From IMG/VR virus record IMGVR_UViG_3300017605_000304, positions 1-25,830 of that record: DNA of 25,830 nucleotides; one strand, given 5' to 3'. The DNA is from a virus. The notes beneath the pieces were generated by a model. That model was not told where the DNA came from, ran no database searches, and was given only the letters and a program-made list of their open reading frames with translations. Both the position numbers and the translations under genes were made by a program. This document shows, in pieces, positions 10,705 to 19,419 of this stretch (within the stretch, counting starts at the first letter, position 1; each line of letters opens with the position of its first letter).

Positions 10705-10870
10705 AGCAGTCGAATTTATGTTTGCAAAAGGGAAAGCACGGCGACCGCTTTTTAGAAATAGATATGTGACTTATGATAAAGAGATAGCGCTTTTTGTGGA
10801 TGACGAAAATAGAACCTGGGTTCCACGGCCGGAAGATGCAGTCGCGGAAGATTGGGAGTTTATTCAGTAA
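10691..10870 (+). CDS. Short DUF2829/Tad2-like protein
   Basis: 59 residues from the ATG at 10691 to the TAA at 10868-10870, overlapping the previous gene by 14 bases. It starts MKFSEAVEFMFAKGKARRP and ends PEDAVAEDWEFIQ, the two hallmark segments of DUF2829: M-K-F-x-E-A with a following G-x-x-x-R-R, and a C-terminal A-E-D-W-E. Characterised members (Tad2) sequester the cyclic-ADP-ribose-type signal of the Thoeris anti-phage system. This copy is shorter than the usual 80-100 residues, so ligand binding cannot be assumed. There is no good Shine-Dalgarno; translation is probably coupled. Confidence 0.5.
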   Translation: MKFSEAVEFMFAKGKARRPLFRNRYVTYDKEIALFVDDENRTWVPRPEDAVAEDWEFIQ

Positions 10871-10899
10871 TTCCACCTGTGGTGTTTTGGGAAGGAAAT

Positions 10900-11040
10900 G
10901 TGGTATCGATGAGTGCCGATGTAATTTTGTTTATATGTGCGCTTATTTGTATGCTGATTTCCGCTGCTGGGTTTAAGACCGGTCGTATTAGTATGTTTCA
11001 TTTGAGTCTTGCATTCTTGATAGCGACATTTTTGGTTTAA
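10900..11040 (+). CDS. Two-helix small membrane protein
   Basis: The start is either the GTG at 10900 (GGGAAGG just upstream) or the ATG at 10909; I take the first for its ribosome site. The product (46 or 43 residues) has helices around VILFICALICMLISAAG and SMFHLSLAFLIATFLV with a short basic loop (KTGR) between. Similar short membrane proteins are common beside terminase genes in actinophages, with no known role; a holin-like role is possible but the gene is far from any lysin seen here. Its stop lies one base before the terminase ATG. Confidence 0.5.
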   Translation: MVSMSADVILFICALICMLISAAGFKTGRISMFHLSLAFLIATFLV

Positions 11041-11041
11041 T

Positions 11042-12457
11042 ATGACAACACAACAGGTGCGGGCGGTATCTAAGGAGAAGTATTTCGAACTCATTGGATA
11101 TAAACCACACGAAAAGCAGCGTTTATTCCATGATTCCAAGGCTCGGTTTAAGATTCCCGTATGTGGTAGACGGTTCGGAAAAACATATATGGGTGCTCGT
11201 GAGGCCGAACCTATTCTCATGATACCAGACAAACGAATTTGGATTTGTGGTCCTACTTATGACCTGGGTGAGAAAGAATTCCGGGTCATTTGGCAGGATA
11301 TGATTGTAAAACTAGGACTTGGTAAAGAAAAATCTGTAAAACGCTCATTTAACAAACGTTCTGGCGATATGTACATAGAATTTCCGTGGAATACAAGACT
11401 TGAGGTTCGCAGTGCTGATAGACCTGAAACTTTGGTTGGTGACGCGCTTGATTACGTCATTATGGCCGAAGCTGCGAAGCACAACAAAGAAACCTGGGAC
11501 CGATATATTAGACCAGCCCTGGCAGACCGGCGCGGTAGTGCCACATTCAGTACCACGCCCGAGGGGCAAAACTGGATTCACGACCTATGGCAGTTAGGCA
11601 GAAACCCACTTTTTGAAGAATACGAATCATGGAGATTTCCTTCGTGGGAAAATACTCATATTTACCCTGATGGTCGTACTGATAAAGAAATTCTGTTACT
11701 CGAACGTACTATGCCGTTCGAGTGGTTCCAACAGGAAATTGCGGCTGACTTTACCTCGTTCATGGGGAAGATTTACAGTGAATGGGATGAAGTTACGCAC
11801 GTAAAGCCACATGTTTACAACCCAATGTGGAAAAACTACATAGCATTCGACTGGGGTTTCGTAAACCCGATGGCCGCAGTTGAATTCCAAGTAGATCCGA
11901 TGGATAGAATACATGTTTGGCGACTACATTATAAAGTACACACCAGACTTGAAACATTTCTCGACCAAATGCGGACAAGAGAACAGCCAAAAGGTTACAA
12001 AATTGATTTATGTTTTGGCGATGCGGCAGATCCTGAAGCGAATGCCACTGTTTGTGCTAAGTTTGCACCATGCATTTCCAAGCCAGAATCTAAGACCAAC
12101 TGGCGAGAAGGCATAGATTTAGTCAAACAATTTTTATCAACCAGGACCGTGGGGCACGCAGACGAATTCGGCACGCCCATAGATGAGCCCTGGCTGTTTG
12201 TAGACCCGTCCTGTGGTGACCTAATCAGAGAATTCAACAATTATCGTGCGGCTGCACCATCTACTGGTAAAAACAACAGAAACCCAAGAGAAGATGCACA
12301 AAAATATGATGATCATGCTCTAGATGCACTACGTTATGGATTGATGCATATTTTCAAGCTTGGTTGCACTATGAGCTTAACTGATATTTATGGAAATGTC
12401 GAAATGAAAGACATTCCAGATACTGGTTATTTCACGCAGAATATGGAATTCGCATGA
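11042..12457 (+). CDS. terL: Terminase large subunit
   Basis: 471 residues, the ATP-driven DNA packaging motor and headful or end-cutting nuclease. The ATPase half shows Walker A GRRFGKT (residues 42-48), a hydrophobic Walker B ending in E143 (YVIMAEA), and a coupling motif STTPEG (170-175). The nuclease half has the RNase-H-like acid set D270 (IAFDWGF), D327 (CFGDAAD) and D423/D424/D428 (YDDHALDAL). Length is normal. No Shine-Dalgarno is visible; TAATATG links it to the membrane gene, so reinitiation is likely. Its TGA overlaps the next start. Confidence 0.93.
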   Translation: MTTQQVRAVSKEKYFELIGYKPHEKQRLFHDSKARFKIPVCGRRFGKTYMGAREAEPILMIPDKRIWICGPTYDLGEKEFRVIWQDMIVKLGLGKEKSVKRSFNKRSGDMYIEFPWNTRLEVRSADRPETLVGDALDYVIMAEAAKHNKETWDRYIRPALADRRGSATFSTTPEGQNWIHDLWQLGRNPLFEEYESWRFPSWENTHIYPDGRTDKEILLLERTMPFEWFQQEIAADFTSFMGKIYSEWDEVTHVKPHVYNPMWKNYIAFDWGFVNPMAAVEFQVDPMDRIHVWRLHYKVHTRLETFLDQMRTREQPKGYKIDLCFGDAADPEANATVCAKFAPCISKPESKTNWREGIDLVKQFLSTRTVGHADEFGTPIDEPWLFVDPSCGDLIREFNNYRAAAPSTGKNNRNPREDAQKYDDHALDALRYGLMHIFKLGCTMSLTDIYGNVEMKDIPDTGYFTQNMEFA

Positions 12458-12753
12458 GTGATTTAGCTGAATTAGTACCTGGAGAGTCTTATGATCTTGG
12501 AAACGGCGTAAGATATTCAAAGTGCTTAGATAAAGATGGAAATTGGTTTGCTATTGATGAGTGGCACCTAACTCCTGATGGTAAATTATGTGGTGGTTGG
12601 GTACCATTTGATGTTCAAAGTAAATACGTGACGAAGGCATCTGCCAAGTGGACTGTAAACAGTTACGATCCGCTTGATTTATCGCCTTCGCTTCTTTGTA
12701 CTCGCTGTAATCATCATGGATTTATTAGGCAAGGCCAATGGATACCAGCCTAA
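12454..12753 (+). CDS. Hypothetical protein with C-terminal Cys-x2-Cys
   Basis: 99 residues; the start overlaps the terminase stop (ATGA). Begins SDLAELVPGESYDLGNGVRY; the middle has EWHLTPDGKLCGGWVPFD and the end is SPSLLCTRCNHHGFIRQGQW. C-x2-C followed by His-His suggests half of a metal site. Position after the large terminase and length are conserved in my recollection of actinophage genomes, where it is left without function. It might be an adaptor or capsid-associated protein. Confidence 0.6.
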   Translation: MSDLAELVPGESYDLGNGVRYSKCLDKDGNWFAIDEWHLTPDGKLCGGWVPFDVQSKYVTKASAKWTVNSYDPLDLSPSLLCTRCNHHGFIRQGQWIPA

Positions 12754-12768
12754 GGGAGGTGACAAACG

Positions 12769-14292
12769 ATGACAATGACACCAGATGAAGTTATTGATGC
12801 AATAGAGCAACAACAGACCGATATGTCACGTGCACTCACACTTAGTGAGGCTATGGAAAAGTATGATCTAGTTTCCAGTGTATATGATCCTGTTAATGGC
12901 TCTTTTGTAGTTATGGCTGAACGCGACCCTAAGCTAAAGCCTAGTACTGCGTTTGCCGAAATGGGTTATGCTTCGTTATCACCTTTCACAGCTTGGACTC
13001 GTGATGAGCGTGTTGGTGAATTAAGAGATAAGCTTGGTATTCGTAAATATTACGATATGAAGCGAGCCGATGGCACTGTTCGTGGTGGGCTTAGATTAGT
13101 AAAAACACCAGTTATGGCTGCCAGATGGTTTATCGAACCAGCTAGTGATAGTGCTCTAGACAAGAACATTGCTAAATTTGTTGAAGAGAATTTGTTTGAG
13201 CGCTTGAATATGCCTTGGCATCGTGTGCTCGAAGATGCTCTTTTGATGTGTGAATATGGTTATATGCCATTGGAGAAAGTTTATGGTGTTGACTCCGATG
13301 GTAGAATAATATTGAAGAAATTAGCTCCAAGACACCCACTTGACATTCAAGAATGGCACTTTGATGTAAATGGTGGTCCTAACGGTATCGTAATGGATCC
13401 AACCGAAGCAAATGGTTGGCAATCTGTTTTCATTCCAATTGAAAAGCTTGTTGTTTTCACCTTAGAACAAGAAGCTGGCGATATTCGAGGCATTTCATTA
13501 CTGAGAAGTGCGTACAAGCACTACTTCTACAAGGATACTCTTTACAAAATTGATGCAATTCAAAAAGAACGTCATGGTATTGGTGTGCCAATTATTAAAC
13601 TGCCCTTGGGTTATACAGATGATGACAAAAAGCTGGCTGAAAATCTTGGTCGCAACATGCGTACAAACGAGCGTGCACATGTTGTTATTCCGGAAAACTG
13701 GACAGTTGAATTTGCTAAATTAGAAGGTCAGCCAGTTGATTGTTTAACATCTATTAAGCACCATGACGATAGAATTATGACCAACATTCTTGCGCCATTC
13801 TATGATGATCCTAATGCGCAAGAAAAATCTATGACTATGTTCTACAAAGCTACTAGATACATTGCATCAACGATTGGTGATACATTCAATCGTTGGGTTA
13901 TTAAGCAGCTAGTGGATTTCAACTTTAGTCGTGGCAAGTATCCGATTCTGCGTGCGCGTAGAATTGGTGAAAACGAAGATCTACGTACGTGGTCATTTGC
14001 TTTCAGAAACTTGGTTGGTACCAATTCTATCATTCCGGACGACGAACTTGAGAAGTTCCTGCGTATTGAACTAGATTTGCCGCCGGCAGATCCTAGTACT
14101 GCTCGACCGCTTATTACTGCACAACAAACATCAGGTACACCAACTGGTGATGGCAGTACTGATACGCCAGGAAACACTACTAATCCTACAACTAACGTTG
14201 GACCACCAAAGGTAGGATTACCTAGACAGAAGGCCAAACCTCCTGTGGGTGTTCCAAAAGGAAACTCCGGAACAGATCGTTCTGGCTCTTAG
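12769..14292 (+). CDS. Portal protein, DUF935/Mu gp29-like
   Basis: 507 residues, preceded by AAGGGAGGTGACAAACG. Portals form the dodecameric DNA gate at the capsid vertex. The segment KYYDMKRADGTVRGGLRLVK, then PVMAARWFIEPASD and KNIAKFVEENL matches the N-terminal pattern of Mu gp29-like portals (DUF935). A clip/stem-type region follows, and the last 60 residues are a Pro/Thr/Gly-rich tail that is probably disordered. Position between terminase and protease is as expected. Confidence 0.88.
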   Translation: MTMTPDEVIDAIEQQQTDMSRALTLSEAMEKYDLVSSVYDPVNGSFVVMAERDPKLKPSTAFAEMGYASLSPFTAWTRDERVGELRDKLGIRKYYDMKRADGTVRGGLRLVKTPVMAARWFIEPASDSALDKNIAKFVEENLFERLNMPWHRVLEDALLMCEYGYMPLEKVYGVDSDGRIILKKLAPRHPLDIQEWHFDVNGGPNGIVMDPTEANGWQSVFIPIEKLVVFTLEQEAGDIRGISLLRSAYKHYFYKDTLYKIDAIQKERHGIGVPIIKLPLGYTDDDKKLAENLGRNMRTNERAHVVIPENWTVEFAKLEGQPVDCLTSIKHHDDRIMTNILAPFYDDPNAQEKSMTMFYKATRYIASTIGDTFNRWVIKQLVDFNFSRGKYPILRARRIGENEDLRTWSFAFRNLVGTNSIIPDDELEKFLRIELDLPPADPSTARPLITAQQTSGTPTGDGSTDTPGNTTNPTTNVGPPKVGLPRQKAKPPVGVPKGNSGTDRSGS

Positions 14293-14317
14293 TATATTAA
14301 ATAGGAAAGGAGTGAAT

Positions 14318-14590
14318 ATGAGATCCGATCCCCCACTGTCAGTACGCCAACGCAGGTTAGAAGCGCTCAAACCGGCCGTCAAGACTGTGCGTCAGAGTTC
14401 TGTCATAGAGATGTCCGAGCGAGCAACTAGAGGCTTCAAAAACAATGCGCAAAGGATTGCGTCCCGGCAAGGAATACCTTACGATAGAGCTGCTGCGATT
14501 CTGGCCGCGTCTAGCCGTCGGGCTTCCTCGGCGGCAATACGCAAAAACCCTAGACTTAAGAAGGTTAAGGGTCATGCAGATAACAAGTAG
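14318..14590 (+). CDS. Basic hypothetical protein, 90 aa
   Basis: I start at the ATG at 14318 after GGAAAGGAGTGAAT; an upstream extension overlaps the portal gene and has no site. Highly basic and helical (VRQRRLEALKPAVKTVRQS, AILAASSRRASSAAIRKNP). Located between portal and protease, it could bind DNA or the inner capsid, perhaps as an ejected or scaffold-associated protein. No family recognised. Confidence 0.6.
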   Translation: MRSDPPLSVRQRRLEALKPAVKTVRQSSVIEMSERATRGFKNNAQRIASRQGIPYDRAAAILAASSRRASSAAIRKNPRLKKVKGHADNK

Positions 14591-14592
14591 CC

Positions 14593-15897
14593 ATGCCCTA
14601 TAAAATAGTTCCTGGTAGTAGTCAATGCGATTCCAAGCCATTTGCTGTAGTTAAAGAAGCTGATGGTCATTTGATGGGATGTCATGCAACCAGGGATGAA
14701 GCTCTTAAACAAATGGCTGCGTTATATGCATCAGAACGTCATGGACTGTCGGAGGGAGGGAAAATGGGAATAACGGCTTCTTATATTCTCGACGTTGAAG
14801 GTCTTACCTTTAGCGAGCAGGATGGCGTTAAGGGGTCTTGGGTTCATGCGCTTCCGATTGGGACTTATAAGCACCCTCTCTATGGCACTATTGACATTTC
14901 TGCCGAACGTGCCAAGAATTTCGCTGAGAGTGTAGTATCCAAAGTCAGAGGAATTGAACCCAGTATTAACTATGTTCACGATAACAACAACGTAGCAGCC
15001 GGTTGGGTTAAGAACGCAGAACAGCGTTCAGACGGTGTTTGGCTATTCGTTGAGTGGACTGCGGATGCTGCTAAAGCCATTTCGGATAAGAAATGGCGTT
15101 ACTTCTCTTCTGAATATGCTGACGAATGGGAAGACCCACAGGGCAAGAAACACAAAGACGTGATTCTTGGCGGTGCGTTAACTAATCGCCCATTCATGAA
15201 GAACCTGGTTCCGATTAATCTTTCGGAAAAAACCTATGAAGCAGCTTTTGAGCTTGTTTCTATAATTACTGGAACAGATGTCGACTCCTTGAAGGGGGGT
15301 AAAGACGTGGGATTAAGCGAAGACGATCTTAAAAAGATAGTTGAAGGTGTAGCAACTAAGCTTTCTGAAGGAAAGACTCCACCAAATCCAGCAGATGTTC
15401 CTACTAAGTCTCTGATGGATATTCCAGAGCTTAAGGCACTTGCTGATGAAAACCCAATGGTTAGACTACTTGTTAAGACTGTTGAGGATCAGAAGCTAAA
15501 CCTAACGGAAAGCGCTCAAGCTGTTAAACTAGCTGAAATCAATGCGCGTCTGAAGGACTTCGATCAGTCGAAGGTTATTCTGACTCCAGTAGCCCGTAAC
15601 ATGGTTAGAGAACTCGCCGAGCAACTACCAGATGGGTTAAGTGCGAAGTTCTGGGGACTTCTTACTGAAATGAAGAAGGGTACATCCTTCCTCGTTGAAC
15701 TTGGCGAGCGCGCAGGTGCAACTGTGAATTATGGTTCACAGAAATCAGCCTATGTTCAGTTGCAAGAATTGGCTCAGAAGATCAAGAAAGATAACACAGA
15801 TCTTACTGATACTGATGCTTTTGATGCAGCTGCTACCCAGAATCCTTCGCTTTACAACCGTTACCGTACGGAACAGTTGGAAGGAGCTGCTAACTAA
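14593..15897 (+). CDS. Mu-I-like prohead protease with scaffold domain
   Basis: 434 residues. Residues 1-52 form a small cap with CDSKPFAVVKEADGHLMGCHA, a module seen at the start or end of phage head proteins. Residues 60-225 match the Mu gpI-type protease: PLYGTIDISAERAKNFAESV, AAGWVKN, VWLFVEWTADAAKAI, WRYFSSEYADEW and GGALTNRPFMKNL. Residues 240-434 are helical, charged and scaffold-like. Two internal in-frame starts have their own ribosome sites: the ATG at 14764 after GGAGGG and the GTG at 15307 after AAGGGGGG. The first start (14593) has none, so coupling to the upstream gene is likely. Confidence 0.82.
   Translation: MPYKIVPGSSQCDSKPFAVVKEADGHLMGCHATRDEALKQMAALYASERHGLSEGGKMGITASYILDVEGLTFSEQDGVKGSWVHALPIGTYKHPLYGTIDISAERAKNFAESVVSKVRGIEPSINYVHDNNNVAAGWVKNAEQRSDGVWLFVEWTADAAKAISDKKWRYFSSEYADEWEDPQGKKHKDVILGGALTNRPFMKNLVPINLSEKTYEAAFELVSIITGTDVDSLKGGKDVGLSEDDLKKIVEGVATKLSEGKTPPNPADVPTKSLMDIPELKALADENPMVRLLVKTVEDQKLNLTESAQAVKLAEINARLKDFDQSKVILTPVARNMVRELAEQLPDGLSAKFWGLLTEMKKGTSFLVELGERAGATVNYGSQKSAYVQLQELAQKIKKDNTDLTDTDAFDAAATQNPSLYNRYRTEQLEGAAN
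15307..15897 (+). CDS. Possible separate scaffold from internal start
   Basis: An in-frame GTG at 15307 is preceded by AAGGGGGG with seven bases spacing and would yield a 196-residue scaffold-only product beginning (M)GLSEDDLKKIVEG. This is the layout of lambda C/Nu3, where the scaffold is the C-terminal part of the protease gene made from an internal start. The site could instead be chance purine content in a Lys/Gly-rich linker. Confidence 0.45.
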   Translation: MGLSEDDLKKIVEGVATKLSEGKTPPNPADVPTKSLMDIPELKALADENPMVRLLVKTVEDQKLNLTESAQAVKLAEINARLKDFDQSKVILTPVARNMVRELAEQLPDGLSAKFWGLLTEMKKGTSFLVELGERAGATVNYGSQKSAYVQLQELAQKIKKDNTDLTDTDAFDAAATQNPSLYNRYRTEQLEGAAN

Positions 15898-16331
15898 TGG
15901 CTGGCGCAGGCGCAAATTTTGTATTAGATAAAGCTTTCCCGGTTATAGCTACATATAACAGCTCAAGCACCAACGGTGTGCAGAAGTTCAAGCTAGTTAA
16001 GTTCAGTGCTACTGTAGGTAGCATCGACCTTAACGTTGCTTCTAACACACGCTCTATCGGTGTTGTTCAGGAAGACATTGATGCAACTAAGGTTGCGTCA
16101 GGTAAGATGAACGCCGATGTTCGTATGATGGGTATTACTACAGTAACATGCACAACTGCGGCATCTGTTGTGCTTGGTAGCATGGTAATGTCATCTACTA
16201 CTGGTGGAGTACTTCTTGCGGCAACTTCTGGCAACTTCCCTATCGGAATGATTGTTGGAATCACAGGAACACTTGCCGATGGTAACCTTGTGCAGATGCT
16301 GTTGACTCCAGGTCTTCCGGCTCTACCGTAA
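15897..16331 (+). CDS. Head decoration protein
   Basis: 144 residues; the start overlaps the protease stop (TAATG). Small-residue, beta-rich sequence (FVLDKAFPVIATY, KFKLVKFSATVGSIDL, GVVQEDIDATKVASGKMNADVRMMG) resembling capsid decoration or stabilisation proteins of the DUF2190 type that sit on the capsid lattice. Position directly before the major capsid gene is classical. Name by context and pattern. Confidence 0.72.
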   Translation: MAGAGANFVLDKAFPVIATYNSSSTNGVQKFKLVKFSATVGSIDLNVASNTRSIGVVQEDIDATKVASGKMNADVRMMGITTVTCTTAASVVLGSMVMSSTTGGVLLAATSGNFPIGMIVGITGTLADGNLVQMLLTPGLPALP

Positions 16332-16353
16332 TATTGAGGGGAGGGAAAGGTAA

Positions 16354-17334
16354 ATGGCGGTTTATAGTCCTACTGGTTCCGGCAGTGTACATGTTGATCA
16401 GGTACTTACCAACATCAGCATTGCATGGCCGAATAATGGTTTAGTTGGCGAAAACCTACTGCCAAGTGTACCAGTTAAAAAGCAATCAGACAAGTACTAC
16501 ATCTTCGGCCGTGAAGGCTGGCTACCAGAGGATGATACTCGGGCGCCAGGTACAGTTGCCAACGAAATTGCTGGTCTTGCTGTATCAACCGACACGTACT
16601 ATGCACGTGAGCACTCTCTTCAAATTCCGGTAACAGACGAAGAGCGTGAAAATGTTGATTCTCCACTAGCACCAGATCGTGATGCAACTGAACTGGTTAC
16701 ATCTAAGATCATGCTGGGTAGAGAAGTTGCTATTAAGACGCTGGTTACCACAACAGGTAACTATGCTTCTGGTCTTAGCACAACTCTTTCCGGTGCAGCT
16801 CAGTGGAACTCAGCTAACTATGCTACATCAGACCCAATTTCTGACTTGCGTACTGGCAAGACTGCGGTGCACGCAAGAATTTTCCAAGAGCCTAATACTC
16901 TGATAGTTCCTTATCAGGTCATGACTGCATTGGAAGATCACCCTGATTTCCTAGAGCGCATTAAGTACTCGGAGCGCGCAATATTCTCTCCAGAACTTCT
17001 TGCAGCAGTACTAGGTTTCAGCAAGGTTATTGTGCCAGGTGTGGGTCTTAACACTGCAAACCCAGGTGCAACTCCAACATTGGGTTACCTGTGGGGTAAA
17101 GATGTTGTTATGGCTTGGGTGCCTCCGCGTCCAGGTCTTAAGATTCCCGCCTTTGGTTATGAGTTTACTTGGCAGTCACAGTATGTTGATCGCTGGCGTG
17201 AAGATCAGCGCAGATCTGATCTGATTCGCGCTTCTCGTCGCTATGACCTGAAGTTAACAGCTCTTGGTGATGCTGGTAGCTCAGATGCTGGTAAATCAAT
17301 TGCTGGTTACCTAATCAAAGCTGCTATCGCCTAA
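16354..17334 (+). CDS. Major capsid protein
   Basis: 326 residues, with GGGGAGGGAAAGG upstream. The N-terminal region LVGENLLPSVPVKKQSDKYYIFGREGW and the following acidic REHSLQIPVTDEERENVDSP are typical of a large group of actinophage HK97-fold capsids. RIKYSERAIFSPELLAAVLG and the C-terminal VDRWREDQRRSDLIRASRRYDLKL are further family segments. No delta-domain before it: scaffolding is likely supplied by the protease/scaffold gene. Confidence 0.88.
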   Translation: MAVYSPTGSGSVHVDQVLTNISIAWPNNGLVGENLLPSVPVKKQSDKYYIFGREGWLPEDDTRAPGTVANEIAGLAVSTDTYYAREHSLQIPVTDEERENVDSPLAPDRDATELVTSKIMLGREVAIKTLVTTTGNYASGLSTTLSGAAQWNSANYATSDPISDLRTGKTAVHARIFQEPNTLIVPYQVMTALEDHPDFLERIKYSERAIFSPELLAAVLGFSKVIVPGVGLNTANPGATPTLGYLWGKDVVMAWVPPRPGLKIPAFGYEFTWQSQYVDRWREDQRRSDLIRASRRYDLKLTALGDAGSSDAGKSIAGYLIKAAIA

Positions 17335-17350
17335 GATTGGGGACAGTACC

Positions 17351-17593
17351 ATGCCTAAGAAATTATTCGCTGTAACTAATATTAAGTCCGGACCAGATAA
17401 GTTTTATGCTGCTGGTAGTGAACTTGATCCTAAAGAACTTGGATTGACAAAAGAACAACTACTTGAATTACATCGTGAAGGTGCAGTTGAACTTCGCGTT
17501 GTAGAAGATGAAGAAGTTAAAGAAGAAGTTTCGACGCCAGATTCAGATGAAGCTAAAGAAGAAACTGTCGGAGGATCTTCAGTAGAGTTGTAA
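17351..17593 (+). CDS. Small head-associated hypothetical protein
   Basis: 80 residues. N-terminal fold-like segment (KKLFAVTNIKSGPDKFYAAG, then DPKELGLTKEQLLELHREGAV) and a highly acidic tail of about 30 residues (EVKEEVSTPDSDEAKEE). A weak GGGGAC lies upstream. Small acidic-tailed proteins between major capsid and connector are common in siphophages and may aid capsid or connector assembly; no specific function known. Confidence 0.65.
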   Translation: MPKKLFAVTNIKSGPDKFYAAGSELDPKELGLTKEQLLELHREGAVELRVVEDEEVKEEVSTPDSDEAKEETVGGSSVEL

Positions 17594-17605
17594 AATCGAG
17601 GAGTA

Positions 17606-18058
17606 ATGGCTCGCATTACTACCGCTGATGCTCAAGGGTGGGCAGAGTCTACTAAAATGACTTTGTCCTCCCTTGATGCATCACTAGTATCTCAAATAGA
17701 ATCCGAGATAATATCTCGCCTTAATAGCATCTTTGTCACTACTGGGTGGACGAATGATACAAACACTCCATCCGTTGTTAAAGTCATAATTGCGAAAACA
17801 TATGTAGCATGGTTATATGATCGCCAATATAGTGAGAACCAAGAAGGCGGTAATGACTATGCGGCAATGCTTAGAGCAAATGCCGAGATGCTTATGGAAG
17901 GTTTAATTAACGGCACTATTGGAATTCCTGGTGAAACACCAACGGGGGCAGGAATCGGTGCCAGTTTCTATCCTAATGATGCATCTTCTGCATTAGAACC
18001 TACTCCCGATGATCCTTCATTAGGACCAGCTAAATTCTCTATGGGTAAAGTGTTCTAA
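17606..18058 (+). CDS. Head-tail adaptor
   Basis: 150 residues, with GAGGAG directly before the ATG. All-helical N-terminal two thirds (DASLVSQIESEIISRLNSIF, VVKVIIAKTYVAWLYDRQYS, YAAMLRANAEMLMEGLING) then a Gly/Pro-rich tail, as in HK97 gp6-type adaptors that form a ring below the portal. Its stop overlaps the next start (TAATG). Assigned by order and helix pattern. Confidence 0.68.
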   Translation: MARITTADAQGWAESTKMTLSSLDASLVSQIESEIISRLNSIFVTTGWTNDTNTPSVVKVIIAKTYVAWLYDRQYSENQEGGNDYAAMLRANAEMLMEGLINGTIGIPGETPTGAGIGASFYPNDASSALEPTPDDPSLGPAKFSMGKVF

Positions 18059-18744
18059 TGCCTGCAAGAGATTTCCCAAGACCTGGCCTTGGTAGTATTG
18101 CAGGGGCCGTTACTGGTGCTGGCCCAGGATTTATGCGTGGTGGTCTTGCAATTCACATAGATGAATATGGATCATTTGTAAAAAATTCAAAAATATATGC
18201 AGGTATGATCGACAAACTAGGTATGTCATTCAAAAGTTTTCGTGAACCATTAGAACTATCTCTTGACAAAGTTATAATTCCATCAATTACTCAAAACTTT
18301 GCTGCACAAGGTCGGCCAGCTTGGACGCCCTTAGCTCAATCTACTATTGTAAATAGACTGTATCAGAATTTTCCACGTGGTCCTATTCTACAACGAACTG
18401 GTAGATTAAGGCGTGAATCAACTAGAAAAAACATTTGGGATATTTCTGCTAGTGAAGTAAGAATGCGTGCGGTATATTTTGATCAAAAAGTTCCATATGC
18501 TCAATTTCACCAATCAGGAACTAGAATTAGAACTGTTACCAAACACACTTTGACAACTTTCATGGAAGGATCTAGCGGATTCACTTCATTTAATGCAAGT
18601 AAGAAAACTACTAAACAAGCTACAATGCCAGCTCGTCCTTTTGTATTATTACAACTTGATGAAGAGGTTGAAATACACAACATATTTATCGATTTTATGC
18701 AGTTACAAGTCAAAAAACATTGGGGAGAGGGGGATAATCTATAA
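18058..18744 (+). CDS. Mu gpG-like virion morphogenesis protein
   Basis: 228 residues. The segment FAAQGRPAWTPLAQSTIVNR, IL-x2-TGRLRRES, YAQFHQSGT and MPARPFVLL follows the phage virion morphogenesis (tail completion S / Mu gpG, PF05069) pattern. These proteins act at the head-tail joint. The first 50 residues are an extra Gly-rich and helical lead. Overlaps both neighbours by one base at start and end, a tightly coupled set. Confidence 0.75.
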   Translation: MPARDFPRPGLGSIAGAVTGAGPGFMRGGLAIHIDEYGSFVKNSKIYAGMIDKLGMSFKSFREPLELSLDKVIIPSITQNFAAQGRPAWTPLAQSTIVNRLYQNFPRGPILQRTGRLRRESTRKNIWDISASEVRMRAVYFDQKVPYAQFHQSGTRIRTVTKHTLTTFMEGSSGFTSFNASKKTTKQATMPARPFVLLQLDEEVEIHNIFIDFMQLQVKKHWGEGDNL

Positions 18745-19190
18745 TGGCACATACAGATAAAGATGAAGTTGTTGCTGATTTTCTTTTCAATTTATTAACT
18801 ACAAATAAAGTTACATTACAACTTGATGACGTGTTATATGGTAATCAAATAATGATTCCGCATGCTAGTGCCGCAGTAGTAACAGCTATGGGTAAAAGAC
18901 GAACACTAGCAGGAGTTTCGGCTCCTGGCGGAAGAACTTTAAACGAACTAGTAGTAAACATAGAAATGCATTGGAGCAGAGTTGGTGATGAAGGAACAGA
19001 AAGAAAAAATGCAGATAATAGAGCTACTGCCTTAGAAGCCATTATACATCAGGATACTACACTCGGTGGCATAATCATCCATGGATTTATAAACCAAGTT
19101 GATCGTGGTGAAACACAATTTGCTAATGGTAGCATGTTTCGAAGTGTGCGTATGATTTTCGTTGGTCAAACCAAGACGTATTTGTCTTAA
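18744..19190 (+). CDS. Putative tail terminator
   Basis: 148 residues. Helical N-terminus (DEVVADFLFNLLTTNKVT), strands ELVVNIEMHWSRVGDEG and a C-terminal hairpin FRSVRMIFVGQTKTYL, consistent with gpU-type tail terminators that cap the tail tube and bind the connector. The gene order (adaptor, gpG-like, this, tail tube) supports it. Function by position mostly. Confidence 0.6.
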   Translation: MAHTDKDEVVADFLFNLLTTNKVTLQLDDVLYGNQIMIPHASAAVVTAMGKRRTLAGVSAPGGRTLNELVVNIEMHWSRVGDEGTERKNADNRATALEAIIHQDTTLGGIIIHGFINQVDRGETQFANGSMFRSVRMIFVGQTKTYLS

Positions 19191-19402
19191 TGATTCGGGA
19201 GAGTGTCATGCTTCATTTTGAAGTCGAATCAGACAGGGACGTTACTGTTAATGCAATTGGGCTTCTAGAAGCTGGCGTTCCTGTTGTAATAACGGATGAA
19301 ATGAAAGAGCTTTTTAGAACTGTACAAGGTGTGGATTTAGTTAATGCTAATTTTCCTCACTTCGTAAAAATTACTGCTGTTATTGATGACTCAGATCAAT
19401 AA
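19190..19402 (+). CDS. Hypothetical protein, 70 aa
   Basis: The start at 19190 overlaps the previous stop (TAATG). A second ATG at 19208 has GGGAGAG upstream and would give a 64-residue product beginning MLHFEVESDRDVTVN. It has strands and one helix (TDEMKELFRTVQGVDL). Small proteins between tail terminator and tail tube are frequent in this type of genome, unnamed. It may contact the tail tube. Confidence 0.6.
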   Translation: MIRESVMLHFEVESDRDVTVNAIGLLEAGVPVVITDEMKELFRTVQGVDLVNANFPHFVKITAVIDDSDQ

Positions 19403-19419
19403 TTAGGAGGGGAGGATAA

